This document shows, piece by piece, positions 50,165 to 61,971 of a DNA stretch of 64,000 nt (position 1 is its first letter; every line of letters begins with the position of its first letter). Location of the stretch: contig SMSO01000032.1 in the NCBI GenBank assembly GCA_004764695.1, positions 1,758,501 through 1,822,500 of the forward strand. The letters run 5' to 3'. The notes under the pieces are model-generated. The model worked only from the letters and a program-made list of their open reading frames with translations, was not told where the DNA came from and did no database searches. This DNA is from Schizochytrium sp. TIO01 (Eukaryota > Sar > Bigyra > Thraustochytrida > Thraustochytriidae). The position numbers and the translations under genes are program-made.

Positions 50165-53100
50165 AGCCAGATGACCAAAAAGTAAACAGATAAGGTAATA
50201 GAGTATTGTGTGTGACAGTTGGATTCAATTGAGTCACCTCTTACTCACAATGCGAGATGATGTTCCAGACAAGCAGCTAGACTACTTGAAGAGGTTGAGA
50301 AATTAATTGACGTCTCAGGTGTGGATGGTCTGGTTAACTGGGTTGAAGATATTCTGCAAAACTCCCCTAAGGTATATTCCTTGTGGTGGGCTATCCCTTG
50401 TGGTGATCTCTTCGATTCGAACCTCGTTTCCGTAGCAATTCGTTCGTGAATAAGGTGTTGTGCACAAGTGCACAAGTTGTTTGAGTAGGCACTAGTCTGA
50501 TTTCCCTCGCTCGCTTCGTCCAGACACCACTGGCAAGTTAAAGTCGAAGCTCTCTCTTCATATGTATGACAATACGACTCTTGCGCGTTTCACAGACTAG
50601 CTTATCTGGTAAGGCAACAACTCAGGCATCACCAATCTCTATGCCAATGTGACACCTTCAAAATGTGCAGTAGTGACTTTGCACGAACCCCTCCCCTCTC
50701 TTTTATTGCCTTTTTGGGCTTTTGCTTTCTAGACACCATAGTAGGTACCTACTATAAACTATCTGTTTAATAGATTCCTACTGATGACTAATAGCACTTG
50801 TGAAGCCACTACTTTAACCCTTCCGAGATTCCAACTTTCAACTCGCTATTGAATCAAGTTAAGTTGATTGGCCGCCCTGCATCCTGAGCCAATGTTTTTA
50901 ATGATTCTCTCGAGGTATACAAATATACAAATTCTGACAGCCCCCGAGTCCTCGTATCGTTAGTTCGTCTTCCGGGTATATGTGGAGCGCCAAGCACTTT
51001 TTTAATTAATGTGAGCTCCTTTGCATACAGTCAATCCAAACATACTAGGCGCTAACCTACCCACTATCTACCAAGTTTTTCTCCCTCACTCGAAAACCCT
51101 CCCCAATCAACCGCTGGTCGCCGAACTCCAACATCGAAACTTTAAGCAACGGCCATTGCTTCTCCTGCTGAGGAAATTATAGTTCTCTCTCATTCATAAA
51201 CCACGATGATCCTTGCTGTTTCACAATCCAATCCAAGTCTGTCATCCTGTAGCTTCATGCGGGAGGTTCTCAGGTCTGATCAGAAGAAAAATAACAAAAT
51301 TAAAAGAAACTACTATTATGCGTAGGACTCTCTAGGTGCTACATAAGATGGTGCACACCCCTGGCGTGAAAAGGACCAAGGAACCCTTCAGGAACCCTTC
51401 AATCGTTGATATGATTGTGATTCCGTTGTTATTTGCTATTTGTTATGGAGCCCAAAGACCGCCAATTCTAAAAGGGACAAGCCCTCCAGGGTTCACGTTA
51501 GCACAGACACCATTGAGGGGAAGAAGATGAAGACAAATAGTTCGTCACTGGATGCCCGAAGGCTGGCGCTTTCGTATTTTATTCCTGTTCTACCTGCCAT
51601 AGCATAGCGGAACATTGTTCGTTGTGGCGTCATGCAAGAGAAGCACGCTGAGTTTACTTTGGGAATGGAACAAACAAGACGAGGGACAGGCTTCGGCTAA
51701 GACTAGGGATTATTAGTATATCTAGTAGCTGTACATCTCATGATAGGACCGCACATAAAATCATGGAATGAATGAAAATGAAATGGTGCGCTGTTCATTT
51801 GGCAATTGAGAGTAGAGACATCAAATACGTACCTTGTGAATTCAAAAGTATTCCGTTTGTGTCTTCTCTAGCTAATAATCGATTGGCAAAGTGACTTAAA
51901 ACAGGCCACCTTTCTACCTTCGTCTTCAAGTTCCAACAAAATCAAGGGCGCTTTTTCTTTTTCTTTTCCTTGCAGTAATATAACAAAGAAAAATCCTCTC
52001 GACTCCTACTACTGCTTAGGCTCCTACCAGCAAGGAGCTCAATACAGAATCAGCTACTTAACTCTGATCGAGTTGCCCCTCCTCTTACAATGGCAGTCGG
52101 ATGCACATTGTAAGTTAGAGATGCTACATAATCTCAAGCTGGAGGATATTACTTGCGATTAAGATCGATCTAGCGAGCGCCACATTGGTCACACAAGAAG
52201 CGGGATCGGAAAATTGTCCAACAGCTGTCCGCGCACACACCCTAATGGCACGTACCAACGTACTACGTTTTCAATGGTAAATCACAGCTTCGGAGACATG
52301 CTGAGTGCTCTCTACAAATAAGCTGTTCGTTTTCGTTGTATGGGTTTGAAATGTGTTGAGAACACGCCAATAAGCAAACACGCCATGGTACGTTTCAAAA
52401 TAGGCAGGTACCTTTTCTAGTTTGCATTTTAGTCATCATACAGCATTTATACGCGACTTAAACTCATTTCCCTGATTGCATTGAAGAAATAAAGAAAAAG
52501 AGCCTGGCATATGCAATAGTTCTAACTTGTGTCATAACAGCAATACTGGTATTGATTCCAATAAGCACAGTCATGATGTAAACGTTTGCAGCCAGTTTTG
52601 AACAAAAAAAATCAGAGCAATTCTGATTCCCAATCGCAAGGCATAGAAATTTTCTATAGTATTCTGGTACAGTTTCACATACTTGCATCTGTGCCAGGTA
52701 GGGAGATCGCGCCCTTGGCAACTAAAACACAAGGATCAAACAAGTTCTCGTGTTGGATAAAGATCCAGATCTCCAGCGCGTGCCAATATTTTTTTAGGCT
52801 GGCTATTTGCAACTCTCTAGAAATGTGGACTTGAGGCAAAAGGAATTATTTCATTCTCAGCGAAGCTTGACTTAACCTAGCTCGGTCTACCCAGCCTCGG
52901 CATATTCGATCAATTGTCAGGCGTAGCTACGTTATATATTTGTTTTAGGTTATTCACCGAGTTAGCAAATCTCCCTTTCCTATCGCTAATAGGTGCTAGG
53001 TAGTAAAAGTATTTATTTTCGTTCCATGTCTATCATTTTACTTTTTATTTATTTTGTATTCATTTTTAAATTAGAGCAAATGTATACGCGTCATCTTTCT

Positions 53101-55011
53101 TTCTCTGTATCTCTGATAATTAGGGATGTCGAAGCGAATCTGCTTCAAGTTTGCATCAGCTCTGGCTCAAAGCCCAGTCTCAACTTAAACTCAAGGTGCA
53201 TGGCCACTTTTCTTACGGCTCATGTAATTCACAATGCCTTCCTAATCTCCTTTGTATGAGCTTTTGATGTTCTCTCTACTCGAAAACGCGGCCCTCCGCT
53301 GTGTAAACTTGTAAAGCTAAAGAACTCATCCCTTTTCTCTCACCGTTCATAGGTAGGTACGTAGGTAGCTAGCTAGAGCTAGGAGCCTGCCTACGTTCCA
53401 GAGTTTAATTAAATTAAAAACCTTTTATCTTGGGTGGTAACACCTCAGGCCAAAGCAATCGCTCATTATATTGAGTAGACGTCACAGGGCCTCGGAATCT
53501 TGCAGCTTGAAATCCTAAAGCCCAGGTCTTTCGAGCTGTAGGTACAGCGCCAACAGGCACCGTGGCAACGTTCCGCTTCGATCACGTATCCCGTACCTCC
53601 TCGCAAGAAACTACGCACTGCCGACTCGAAACATTTATCTATCATTGCATGCATGCATGCATCATTGCATGCATGCGCTATCTGCCTGAGCAGGCGAGGC
53701 ACGGCGTGTGCATAAGCATCTCAGGCGCGTGCGAGAGCTGCTCCAGCTCAGCGAGTGAGCCGTAACCGCCTCGTTCGTCATCTCAAAGAGAGGACTCGTT
53801 TGCACTTGATGCGACCTCGAACTTAGTGGGTACCTCGCACTCTCAATATTCAGAGAGATTGAGAAGATCTTTTTGAAAACAAACTTCAAGTGACTTGGGG
53901 GGTAAAAACTCGAGTCAGAAGTCAAACCCACCACTCAATCAGTGCCTGCCTGCCTGCCTGCCTGCCTGCCTGAGGCAAGGGACTGCCGCACCAATGGCTC
54001 AAGCTGCTCGAAACTCGTAGTTTGAACAGAGCGCGACGTGGCTGCAGGGCTTTGTGGCTGGTCAGCCTCCTCTTTCGGCGGCTTTGCATAGTTGGTCCTC
54101 AGAGGAGAGGCCTGAGACCGATTGAACTTGGAGTAAGCCCGCTTTCAGCGTTGCAAGAAGACAGCGCGTGGGCGGCCCTTGTCTGGTATTGCGCGTCCGA
54201 ACGAAGAGATCCTTCGCTGATGGGAGGCTGGGTGGATTGGCTATTGGGGGACCTGGGCGGGCGGTGTCCCTGGATCTTTTCGTACTCTATTGCCGTCTTT
54301 CGAGCCTTTTCGTTTCCGCGTCCCTGGAGGGTCCGTGTAGTGTGAACTGTAGCACTCGAACCACCCAGGAATCTTACTTGCCTCTCCTAGTTTTCCTTGC
54401 TCCCTCTCTCCCTCCCTCCCTCACGAGGTTTGCGTGCGAGTGCACGGGAAGAGGAGGAAAAGAAAAGGGAAAAGAATCAAAAAATCTCATTCTTTTCTGA
54501 GTCTAGGTGGCCTCCCTTTTGGACGCAGGTTCGAGTTCGAGAGGGGAAATCTGAGTCCAGCAGTGGCGATGGAAGGTTAGTTAAGCTTGTGAGTTGAGGC
54601 GAACTTGGGCCTGGGCGGAGCAGCTCAAACCTCTTTCCTGCTAGGAGCTGCGGTCTAAACTAGGGAGGCGCCTTTCTACTACGAGGCCAAACACGAAAGC
54701 TCTCTTAGCTCTGTTTCGATGGGCTCTATTAAAATTATTTGGATGAACACAAGATGGAATAATCATGGGAAATAATATTAGAGGTTTATAAGAATGTTTC
54801 CTTTTCCCTTTTTCTTAAAAACTTTTGAGCCGGGCCATCAAGATGCACATAAGATAAGTCAGCCGTCATCCTTGTCAACAAAACCTGAACTTGCGTCTAC
54901 GTAAAGTTCGAGTCGAAGGTCAGGTGGCTTTCGTGCGAACCGGGGCGGGGCATCAGAAGCTTGCTTAGCTGCAGAAGGCAGATTCTCAATTCTAGCCTAA
55001 GTTTTGCAAAC
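50165..55011. other. Gene-poor region with microsatellites
   Basis: No supported gene over about 4.8 kb. Short ORFs at 51336-51530, 52993-53259 and 54022-54500 lack features, and several open only at TTG or GTG. It holds mixed tetranucleotide runs at about 53350-53382 (GTAG/CTAG), 53645-53677 (TGCA) and 53944-53972 (GCCT). The 54.0-54.7 kb part is GC-richer than its surroundings. GGTACCTA motifs occur near 50745 and 52407. Confidence 0.55.
53645..53677. repeat. TGCA tetranucleotide run
   Basis: Two clusters of the self-complementary unit TGCA separated by ATCAT. A GCCT run (about seven units) lies at about 53944-53972 and a mixed GTAG/CTAG run at about 53350-53382. All are non-coding. Confidence 0.85.
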
Positions 55012-56224
55012 ATGTCGTCACCGGTGTTGAATCGCAATGTGGCCAACAATACAGCTCGGAGCGGAGGAGGATGGTAAGTGAACTTTTGGCTGATGAAAAT
55101 CAATGGAGAAATTAATGTTCGAAGATAGATACTTTCATCAGCAAAGAGCAAAGAGCTGTCCTCTACCTTTTACCAAAGGGGTCTGGTTCACATGGGATTG
55201 TAATCAAGTTTAAAGGGGAGATAGAGGAAATCTGACGACTAGGTCCGCTCTCATGTTCTGATCGTTTTGACAACAGTATGTGCGCCGCCTTTGTCCTGGC
55301 ACTTTTTGGTACGATCAGTCCGTATTGGGTTTGGTCGTACAGCTGGGTGGTTGGCACTGTTACCAGCACTGTTGGTACCGGAACATTCGTAAGTTGGCAT
55401 CAAATTAAGATACACTGTTTGGGTCTTCGATTGGAGCGGAGTTGACTTACACAAACCTTATTCTTACCATACCAAAGGTCGTCAGTGCTTCTTCAAATGC
55501 ATACCGCTGTGGATGGTGGACCACATGCATCGTAAGCAAACAATGGAATGATTTTAGTGACTTCAACAATACAGGTAGGTTCATTTCAAGGACGAGGGGC
55601 TCCTCACGTTATTCGTTTGCTAACCAGTGACACAAATAATTTGCCATGTACACAGCTTGCACCGGAGACTTTTACGATGAGTTTGGGCATTATGGCTTCT
55701 GCAACGAAGATGATGGCGATTTTCAGCGCCCGCCCAAGATATCCGCAATCCAAGGTCTGGCAATCTGTACAACCGTGTTTCTTTTTTGCGGAACAATTCT
55801 TTCTTGCATGGCTCCTCGTGTAGGTGGCAGCAAAACTGGTTTCGCGGCTGCCGCATGCTCATTTATCGCGTTGGCTACAAGTTGCTCTGCATTTGCTGTA
55901 GCAACTTCATTTGACTGGTACCAAGATCTTCGCTCCGGAAATGCCGCGCTCCCATTTATTGCATCTGGCGGGTGCGATGCGGGTCAGTGCCTCTTCCTCG
56001 ACAATACGTCTAACTTCGGCATGGTATGGGGTCCTGCCTATTGGAGTTTCGTCACGGTCTTCATTATAACCTTCTTCACGACAATTTCCGCTTGCTCGAC
56101 ATCAAGACAACTTGACAACGATGATATCCTTGAGGGCCCATATGGTGCTGGTGGGCAAGAACCCCCCCCGCAATATGCAGAAGCTTCGCAAGACTATGGG
56201 TATGGTGCTCCTGCCAAAGCCTAA
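55012..56224 (+). CDS. Claudin/PMP22-like four-span membrane protein, four exons
   Basis: A gene with three introns: exons 55012-55073, 55277-55388, 55478-55574 and 55656-56224. Donors are GTAAGT, GTAAGT and GTAGGT; acceptors are ACAG, AAAG and ACAG. All joins keep frame and give 279 residues. TM1 (CAAFVLALFGTISPYWVW) spans the first splice join. The first outer loop carries tryptophans, CGWWTTC and a later NNTACTG, matching the claudin-superfamily W-xxGLW-xx-C-xx-C signature loosely. TM2 (AIQGLAICTTVFLFCGTILS), TM3 (FAAAACSFIALATSCSAFAV) and TM4 (WSFVTVFIITFFTTISA) follow. The short tail has PPPQY, a PPxY site for WW-domain proteins, and ends in tyrosine- and glycine-rich sequence. The role could be membrane organisation or vesicle trafficking; the exact subfamily is unclear. 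The ORF opening at 55646 is only the last exon. Confidence 0.85.
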
Positions 56225-58396
56225 CGTCTACCTGGGTATGCACTGCATTTGCATTGCATTTGTCTCTGTGGAAAATGGACTCATAAAAAAAGCACTATTA
56301 CTATTACTGGCTACTCCTCGTACTTAGTACCTACTATCTATCCACTAGCTCTGGGTCCCAACAATCCTTTTTGTCCACTAACCAAGCTTACCGGGAGCCT
56401 ACTGCAACCAGTAGCAATAGCGGTCCTTTTTCTTTCTTTAAAAGCCTATTTCTTCTTTTTTTCTTCCTTACAAAGTGTCTTCTCTTTCTTCGTTCCTCAG
56501 TCTGAATCAACTCTCCATTCACTATTTGGCGAGGCCTTTCCGCAGACAGTATATAGGAGATGCGGCAGAAGAGTTTGGTTGCTTTTAACAGCCCTCACTA
56601 TATCGAGAATACGAACTGTAAATATGTTTAGAGAGGATATAAGAGAACTCTTCTACTTCATGAGGTTTCATCAGCTTGGTATGATCGTCGCTTCCCATTG
56701 ATTGGCACGTTGATGACTTGGGTGAAAACGTCCACTTCGTGTCACTTCGAGTCACTTCGAAGTCCCATTCTCTTGTTTCCTTTGGTTTCGAGTTTCTCGT
56801 GCATAATAGCCCAGTCCTCGGTATCCAGTTGGCAGTGAACGTTGTAACCATTTGTAGTCCTGGCACTCCATTTCTCGCTCGACCCCATCCTCAACAAGGG
56901 CTGCCACACAAGCCAAATGTCATCTTCGTTTGCGTAAGTGGGTGACCATGGTCGCTTTCAATGATAATCCGCCAATGATTTTGGTCTTGAACTTAACTGA
57001 CCGTCTGATGTTCTTCAAGTTGCACATCAATTCTCGTCCCATTTTTACAGATAGGTCGGGCACCTACGTGTTTATTTGAGGAGAATTGGTACACACAGTT
57101 AGTCAGAGGCCACCTATTCTTATCGTTTTCGCTATTTGCTGGGTTAATTTTAAAAAATAAATTAAAAAAAAACTCTCTCATATGCACATTAGATTAGATA
57201 CCTCTCCATACACAACAATAACAACGACCAGTTTATTGCATACGAGACACAAGAACCCTCTATAGTGCAGGAAGCACTCTTTTGCTCCTAAATAACGACT
57301 GGGACTCTCGTACGCCTCAGAACACCACTATGCATGAATCACGATTTCAAGAACTACACCTAAACCGTATATCTACTATCCTTCGACTTTTCCTATTCAA
57401 GTTTGAGAAGGAAAGACAGAAAGAAGAAAGAAAGAAAGAATCCATCCGTCCACGTCCCTTCATGGAGTCTCACGAGGATGGACTTCCCCCCCCCCCCAAT
57501 CCACTGGGCTAATACATCTATATTTTATATACTGTTATGACTAGCAATCGTATTATAAGGGGTTGCGCAGTCTGCAATCCTATATTTTGGGCCTCTGGAA
57601 GTCAAACTGTGGATTGATTTTCTTCTCCCTTGTCAGTTCTCCCTAATCGATCGACTACTATCCTCTGGCTAGTGCTTATTCGTAGAATACGTTTATAGTA
57701 GAACCCATCATAGGAGAGGGTAGTAGGAGGACTAGGATTGCTGAATAGGATCATGGTCCATATCAACTAATGTGGATGGGGTCCCTGAGTATTGGTGTTA
57801 ATTGATTATTGATCAGACAGCAGTCCCGAAGCCTAAGGCAAGAGCAAGCGAAGGACGCGCTGCATCGCCTGAGCTTACTACAGAAGGGCCCGTGACTATT
57901 TACACGACCGGCACGACTAACAGCAGCTGGCTGTCTACTATTCTTGGTGAGAAGCAAAAGCAGCAGAAGGGAAAGACGCGATTCGAGCTGTGCTCCGTAA
58001 ACCTGATACAAAGGCAGAAACACCTCTGTCAACGCGAAAACAGGCTTGGAGAAGCAGAGATTTTACCTTGGAGGAAGGTGGCCCATACTTTCCTCGCCTG
58101 TTACTCGCTTCTCCTCTTCATCGTCGTCAGAGTCATTGTTTAAGAACAAACTAGTGAGGAAGACAGAGCAGGTCGCGAATTGAAGGTCCGCTTGTGAAGG
58201 GCACGCTTCTTTATTCTTCAAAGTTACTATCGGCCTGGTTGTCGTAACTTTGGTTATTGTTTCGAGGGTGGTCCAGTGAAATTTAGTATCCTGGTGCAAG
58301 AGTGAGCCAACAGAGAAGGACTTTACTAAGGTCTTTTTGCTGGGTGAGCTGCAAAAGCCCGAAGACGCTGTCAAACGCTTGAACCTTCCGGCAATC
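56225..58396. other. Intergenic, no supported gene
   Basis: ORFs at 56249-56701, 57282-57512 and 57802-58143 show no domains, and some start only at TTG. A run of 12 C lies at 57486-57497. The last stretch is the leader of the HSPA13-like gene. Confidence 0.5.
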
Positions 58397-59722
58397 ATGA
58401 TCTTAGGGAAACTTATATGGCTTTTTGCAACTCTATGTGTTGCTCTAGCAGTTGGTCAGGACTACGATCGAATACGAGAACTCCACGCTACTCTAACAAG
58501 CGAGATTCAACTTGGCATCGACCTTGGCACAACACAATCTGTAGCAGCAATATGTACACGGGGGAATGTTAGTGTTGTGCCTGTAGACGGCGAGTATCTC
58601 ACTCCTTCTGTTGTTTACTTTTCTCATGAGGTTAGCTCAGAAGGGAGTAAACCAAAACCTGTTGTAGGTTCTCAAGCCGTTCGACAACGCGCGGCAGACA
58701 GCGGAACTGTTATTTATGCCTCTAAACGTGTTATTGGTCAACAGTTTGACAACGCCATTCAGCATGGCATGGCCGGCCTCCCAAAATCTTTAACTCAAGA
58801 CTCAAGAGGGCGTGCATCGTTCCGTCTAGCAAATTCTGATCTTGTTTCCCCGGAGCTAATCGGTGCGCTGGTGCTCAAAAAGCTTAAAGCCGCATCAGAG
58901 GCTTCGCCAAGCTTAGACTGGATGCGCCGTACGTTTGGTTTTCGCTTCAAATCACTAACAGTCACTGTTCCTGTTACTTTTAATGTTGACCAAAAGGCCG
59001 CCACTGTAAAAGCATGCCGAATGGCTGGGTTTCGCCAGGTCCGTGTCATTGAAGAACCAGTAGCAGCTGCAATGGCCTACGGCCTTGGGCGAGAGAAAGA
59101 AGCAACGCGGGTCATGGTCTTTGATATTGGAGGAGGCACCCTTGATATTGCTCTCCTTCGATTTAACTCGTATTCGGACAATTTTTATATTGAGACCACC
59201 GATGGCGATTTGCATCTCGGTGGCGAAGACTTTGATTTCAGCTTCGCAAATTGGATACTTACCCAAATGAACGACCAAGATCTAGTTCAGCGAATTCGCG
59301 CCTCTCCGGTTGCCTGGCAAAAAACATTGGTGGCATCAGAACGCGCCAAAAGAGAATTGAGCTCTGTAGACCAGACCTCAGTTTGTGTTGCTGGGTTTAT
59401 TGTTGAAAAGTTCGACTCAGGCAATGATCAAGTTGTTCCATGCAAATATCGCATTGCTGCAACACGTAGAGACTTTGAAACAACTGTTCGCAGCCACCTT
59501 GACAAAGCCCAGGAGGCTATTATCCGTGTAATGTATGACGCCAAGCTCCCGTTGGACGCTAGCTTGGACGTTGTTTTAGTGGGTGGCACAAGTCGAATTC
59601 CAGCTCTTAGACATGAAATAGCACTATTACTTCCAAATGCAACTCTCTATTATGAAGGTGTTGACCCAGACCAAGCTGTTGCAATTGGTGCGGCAAAAAG
59701 CTGGGGTTGCAACCACGCCTAA
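58397..59722 (+). CDS. HSPA13: HSPA13/STCH-like Hsp70 ATPase-only protein, ER-targeted
   Basis: Hsp70-family nucleotide-binding domain without the peptide-binding half, as in HSPA13 (STCH) of the ER lumen. From the ATG at 58397 (the frame opens at a TTG upstream) it has 441 residues, against 471 in human. A signal peptide (KLIWLFATLCVALAVG) and short spacer lead to phosphate loop 1 GIDLGTTQS (40-48). Then come the family blocks VTVPVTFNVDQ and VIEEPVAAAMAYGLG, phosphate loop 2 VFDIGGGTLDIALL (about 240-253) and adenosine motif VLVGGTSRIPALRHE (about 393-407). It stops soon after DQAVAIGAAKSWG, so absence of the substrate domain looks natural, not a truncation. No KDEL-type tail is present. 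The gene stands alone. Confidence 0.92.
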   Translation: MILGKLIWLFATLCVALAVGQDYDRIRELHATLTSEIQLGIDLGTTQSVAAICTRGNVSVVPVDGEYLTPSVVYFSHEVSSEGSKPKPVVGSQAVRQRAADSGTVIYASKRVIGQQFDNAIQHGMAGLPKSLTQDSRGRASFRLANSDLVSPELIGALVLKKLKAASEASPSLDWMRRTFGFRFKSLTVTVPVTFNVDQKAATVKACRMAGFRQVRVIEEPVAAAMAYGLGREKEATRVMVFDIGGGTLDIALLRFNSYSDNFYIETTDGDLHLGGEDFDFSFANWILTQMNDQDLVQRIRASPVAWQKTLVASERAKRELSSVDQTSVCVAGFIVEKFDSGNDQVVPCKYRIAATRRDFETTVRSHLDKAQEAIIRVMYDAKLPLDASLDVVLVGGTSRIPALRHEIALLLPNATLYYEGVDPDQAVAIGAAKSWGCNHA

Positions 59723-60171
59723 AATTCACATGAGCTATATACATTTGCAATTCTTCTTTTGCGCTTATCGTTTTTTTTGATGGGGGGGGGGGGTATATGA
59801 CTGATTCTCAAGTGCTTTTTATTATCAAGATCAATGAAAAGATGGTATGCTACCCTATCACTCTTTCGTCTTTCCATCAATCAAATGCAAATAAAACAAC
59901 CCCTGAACAATAAAACATTTATAACTTTAAGCAAGCCCGGATACATTCGCATCTGAAATAAAACATATGCAGTTGTCAGTTTATTTGATCTCATCCGCGC
60001 ACTTCTTCAGATTAGAGGGTTTACACCCAAAAGTCTTCCTTTTTTAATCTACTTCCAAGTTTTTGTAATTTGACATCGGTTTTTCTTTTGAACTTCATCA
60101 AATTTCTTTCTTATAATCTATTTCATTTCGTGACTATAAATACAATTTTTGAAACATCGCTGACTAATTTG
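59723..60171. other. Intergenic between convergent genes, with poly-G tract
   Basis: No gene seen. A run of 12 G lies at 59782-59793, following a run of eight T just upstream. Confidence 0.6.
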
Positions 60172-60891
60172 CTATGGTGATTCCAGAGGTAGCTGCGGGC
60201 CACCTGTAACGCGACGCCTGGATACCTCAAGAAGAGGATTTCTTCGTCTACGGTAATTCATAGAACCAAGTTTGTCACCTTTAATAACGTTTTCTATCAA
60301 TGCAAAAGCTTCATGCTGACGATTAATTTTCGCAAGTTCAAGTGGTACACACCCGTCGTCATCACGAATTTGGTGGTTCGCACCTGATTTCATGAGCATT
60401 AGAATGCAATCCTTGTACCCTCCCCAAGAACTTTTATGAAGAGGAGTGTCTTTGTAGGTTGAGTCTTGGACATTGACATTTGCGCCCCTTTGCAGTAAGA
60501 TCTTTAAAGCTTTCCCAGAACCGCGCTCAGCTGCTAAGTGAAGAGCAGTTTGACCTTCGGGAGTGATGCTTTCTATTTCAGCACCTAAATTTAACAAGCA
60601 GTCGATTGTTTCTCCATGGTCCCCAATCGCAGCCAAATGCAGCGCTGTGTATCCTGCGCTATCTCTTAGCTTATTGATGTCTATTTCCTGAGCTAGATTT
60701 GTAAGGTCGCTAGTATTGCCTCCACGAGCTAAGACAAGTAGATCTACTGCTGCACCATATCTTGAACGCCTGTGTAGCTGACCCATAAGTTGCATACCTC
60801 GAGTCAATGTTGGGTGAATTTCTGCAGCACTTTCAGTGCTATCCCTCCCTCCTTGATGTGTGATCATCTTGCTAAAATAATTATCTGCCAT
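60172..60891 (-). CDS. Ankyrin-repeat protein
   Basis: Small protein of 239 residues. I took the ATG at 60889-60891 (context ACCATGG) and not the in-frame TTG four codons upstream. After an about 75-residue helical head come ankyrin repeats: SAGYTALHLAAIGDHGETID (about 78-108), EGQTALHLAAERGSGKALKI (about 112-141), KDTPLHKSSWGGYKDCILML (about 148-175), and a degenerate fourth unit, DGCVPLELAKINRQHEAFAL (about 179-200). A basic tail (YRRRRN, SRRR) follows. Ankyrin repeats mediate protein binding; no enzyme domain is attached and the partner cannot be inferred. It is divergent from the MAPK15-like gene across about 1.1 kb. Confidence 0.9.
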   Translation of the reverse strand: MADNYFSKMITHQGGRDSTESAAEIHPTLTRGMQLMGQLHRRSRYGAAVDLLVLARGGNTSDLTNLAQEIDINKLRDSAGYTALHLAAIGDHGETIDCLLNLGAEIESITPEGQTALHLAAERGSGKALKILLQRGANVNVQDSTYKDTPLHKSSWGGYKDCILMLMKSGANHQIRDDDGCVPLELAKINRQHEAFALIENVIKGDKLGSMNYRRRRNPLLEVSRRRVTGGPQLPLESP

Positions 60892-61971
60892 GGTGCTATC
60901 CAATCATGAAAAGTCTCTGTTAGTTTAAAATAGCCACACATTTGCTGTACTAAAAACTGTGCGAGGTCATTTTGCGGAAAATCTGCGCCACTAATGATAG
61001 TATTACAAATTAGATTTTGCACCAAGATCTCCGAACTGTCTCTCCACCAAACTTGCTAATTGAGCGAACAAACTGCCAACGAGTTCTCTCAATCTTACCT
61101 TGTAATCTTGGTAGCTGGACACTCCAAGTTGACTATAATTTGATTTTATTTACTGAGTATAGACAAAGCTCTTCAGAGTGTGTATTGGGGTGAGCGAAGC
61201 AACGTTCGCGGCCTTATTAAAGTCGTTTATGTCCGAGAGACTAAGACATACGATATAATTTTAGACTAGGTATCTAGATATCTAGGTAGCAATACAATTG
61301 ATTAATTTTTATATTTTCTTTTAATATCGTGGTACTATCTACCCACTGTCTATATGAGTACTAATAGTAACGTCACCGTGCACGGTATTATGTTAACGGA
61401 TACATACACTTTAATTTCTGATTCCACAACATTATAGAAACAATTAATCAAGCACACCGGAACGCCTCTCGGGTTCGCATGTCGGAACTACTACATTGAA
61501 AAGCTAGCGTCTAAGTATCGTGCTTTATGTTATACATACCGCTAATTAAACAAACCATAACAAAAGACGTGTGCAAGGCAAACCCCAGCATTGCTAATTC
61601 AGGGTGAGAACAATTATCTGATTATTTGCTTGATTCCCCTCACCCGTCAAATTCGCATAATCTGTGCAGAAGAAGCAAGGCACGCCTTCAGCATAATCCT
61701 TTTTGTTTTGCAGACGTCTGTTGATTTTTTTTTTGTTTGCCTATTTGTCTGGCTACGCTTACGTGCATGCTGAGCAGTGACAGATTGATACACTCTCTAG
61801 GCCTTTGACGTTTGAACTCCGGGCGACGTGACTCGCACGGTTTTCTTGCAAGGGGGACCTAAGCCAGCAAGTTCTCATTTGCATATTGCGGAAGAGAGAT
61901 TATATAGGCATCGGAAACTATTTTCCTCTTTCCCAAGTGATTGCAAACAAGAATATTTCACTTTTCTCAAC
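60892..61971. other. Divergent promoter region
   Basis: This lies between the ankyrin gene (-) and the MAPK15-like gene (+). It is AT-rich, with TAGGTATCTAG-type sequence near 61266-61290. No gene seen; a 60-codon ORF at 61591-61773 is featureless. Confidence 0.5.

Noticed and set aside
50401-50450. GGTTCGAATC-like block on the minus strand, as in a tRNA T arm
   Set aside because: The T stem does not pair and no cloverleaf surrounds it.
54022-54600. Overlapping ORFs in GC-richer DNA
   Set aside because: At least one opens only at a TTG. Composition follows the local GC content and no motif is present.
57802-58143. 113-codon ORF upstream of the HSPA13-like gene
   Set aside because: It opens at a TTG, has no domain, and no splice sites connect it to the downstream gene.
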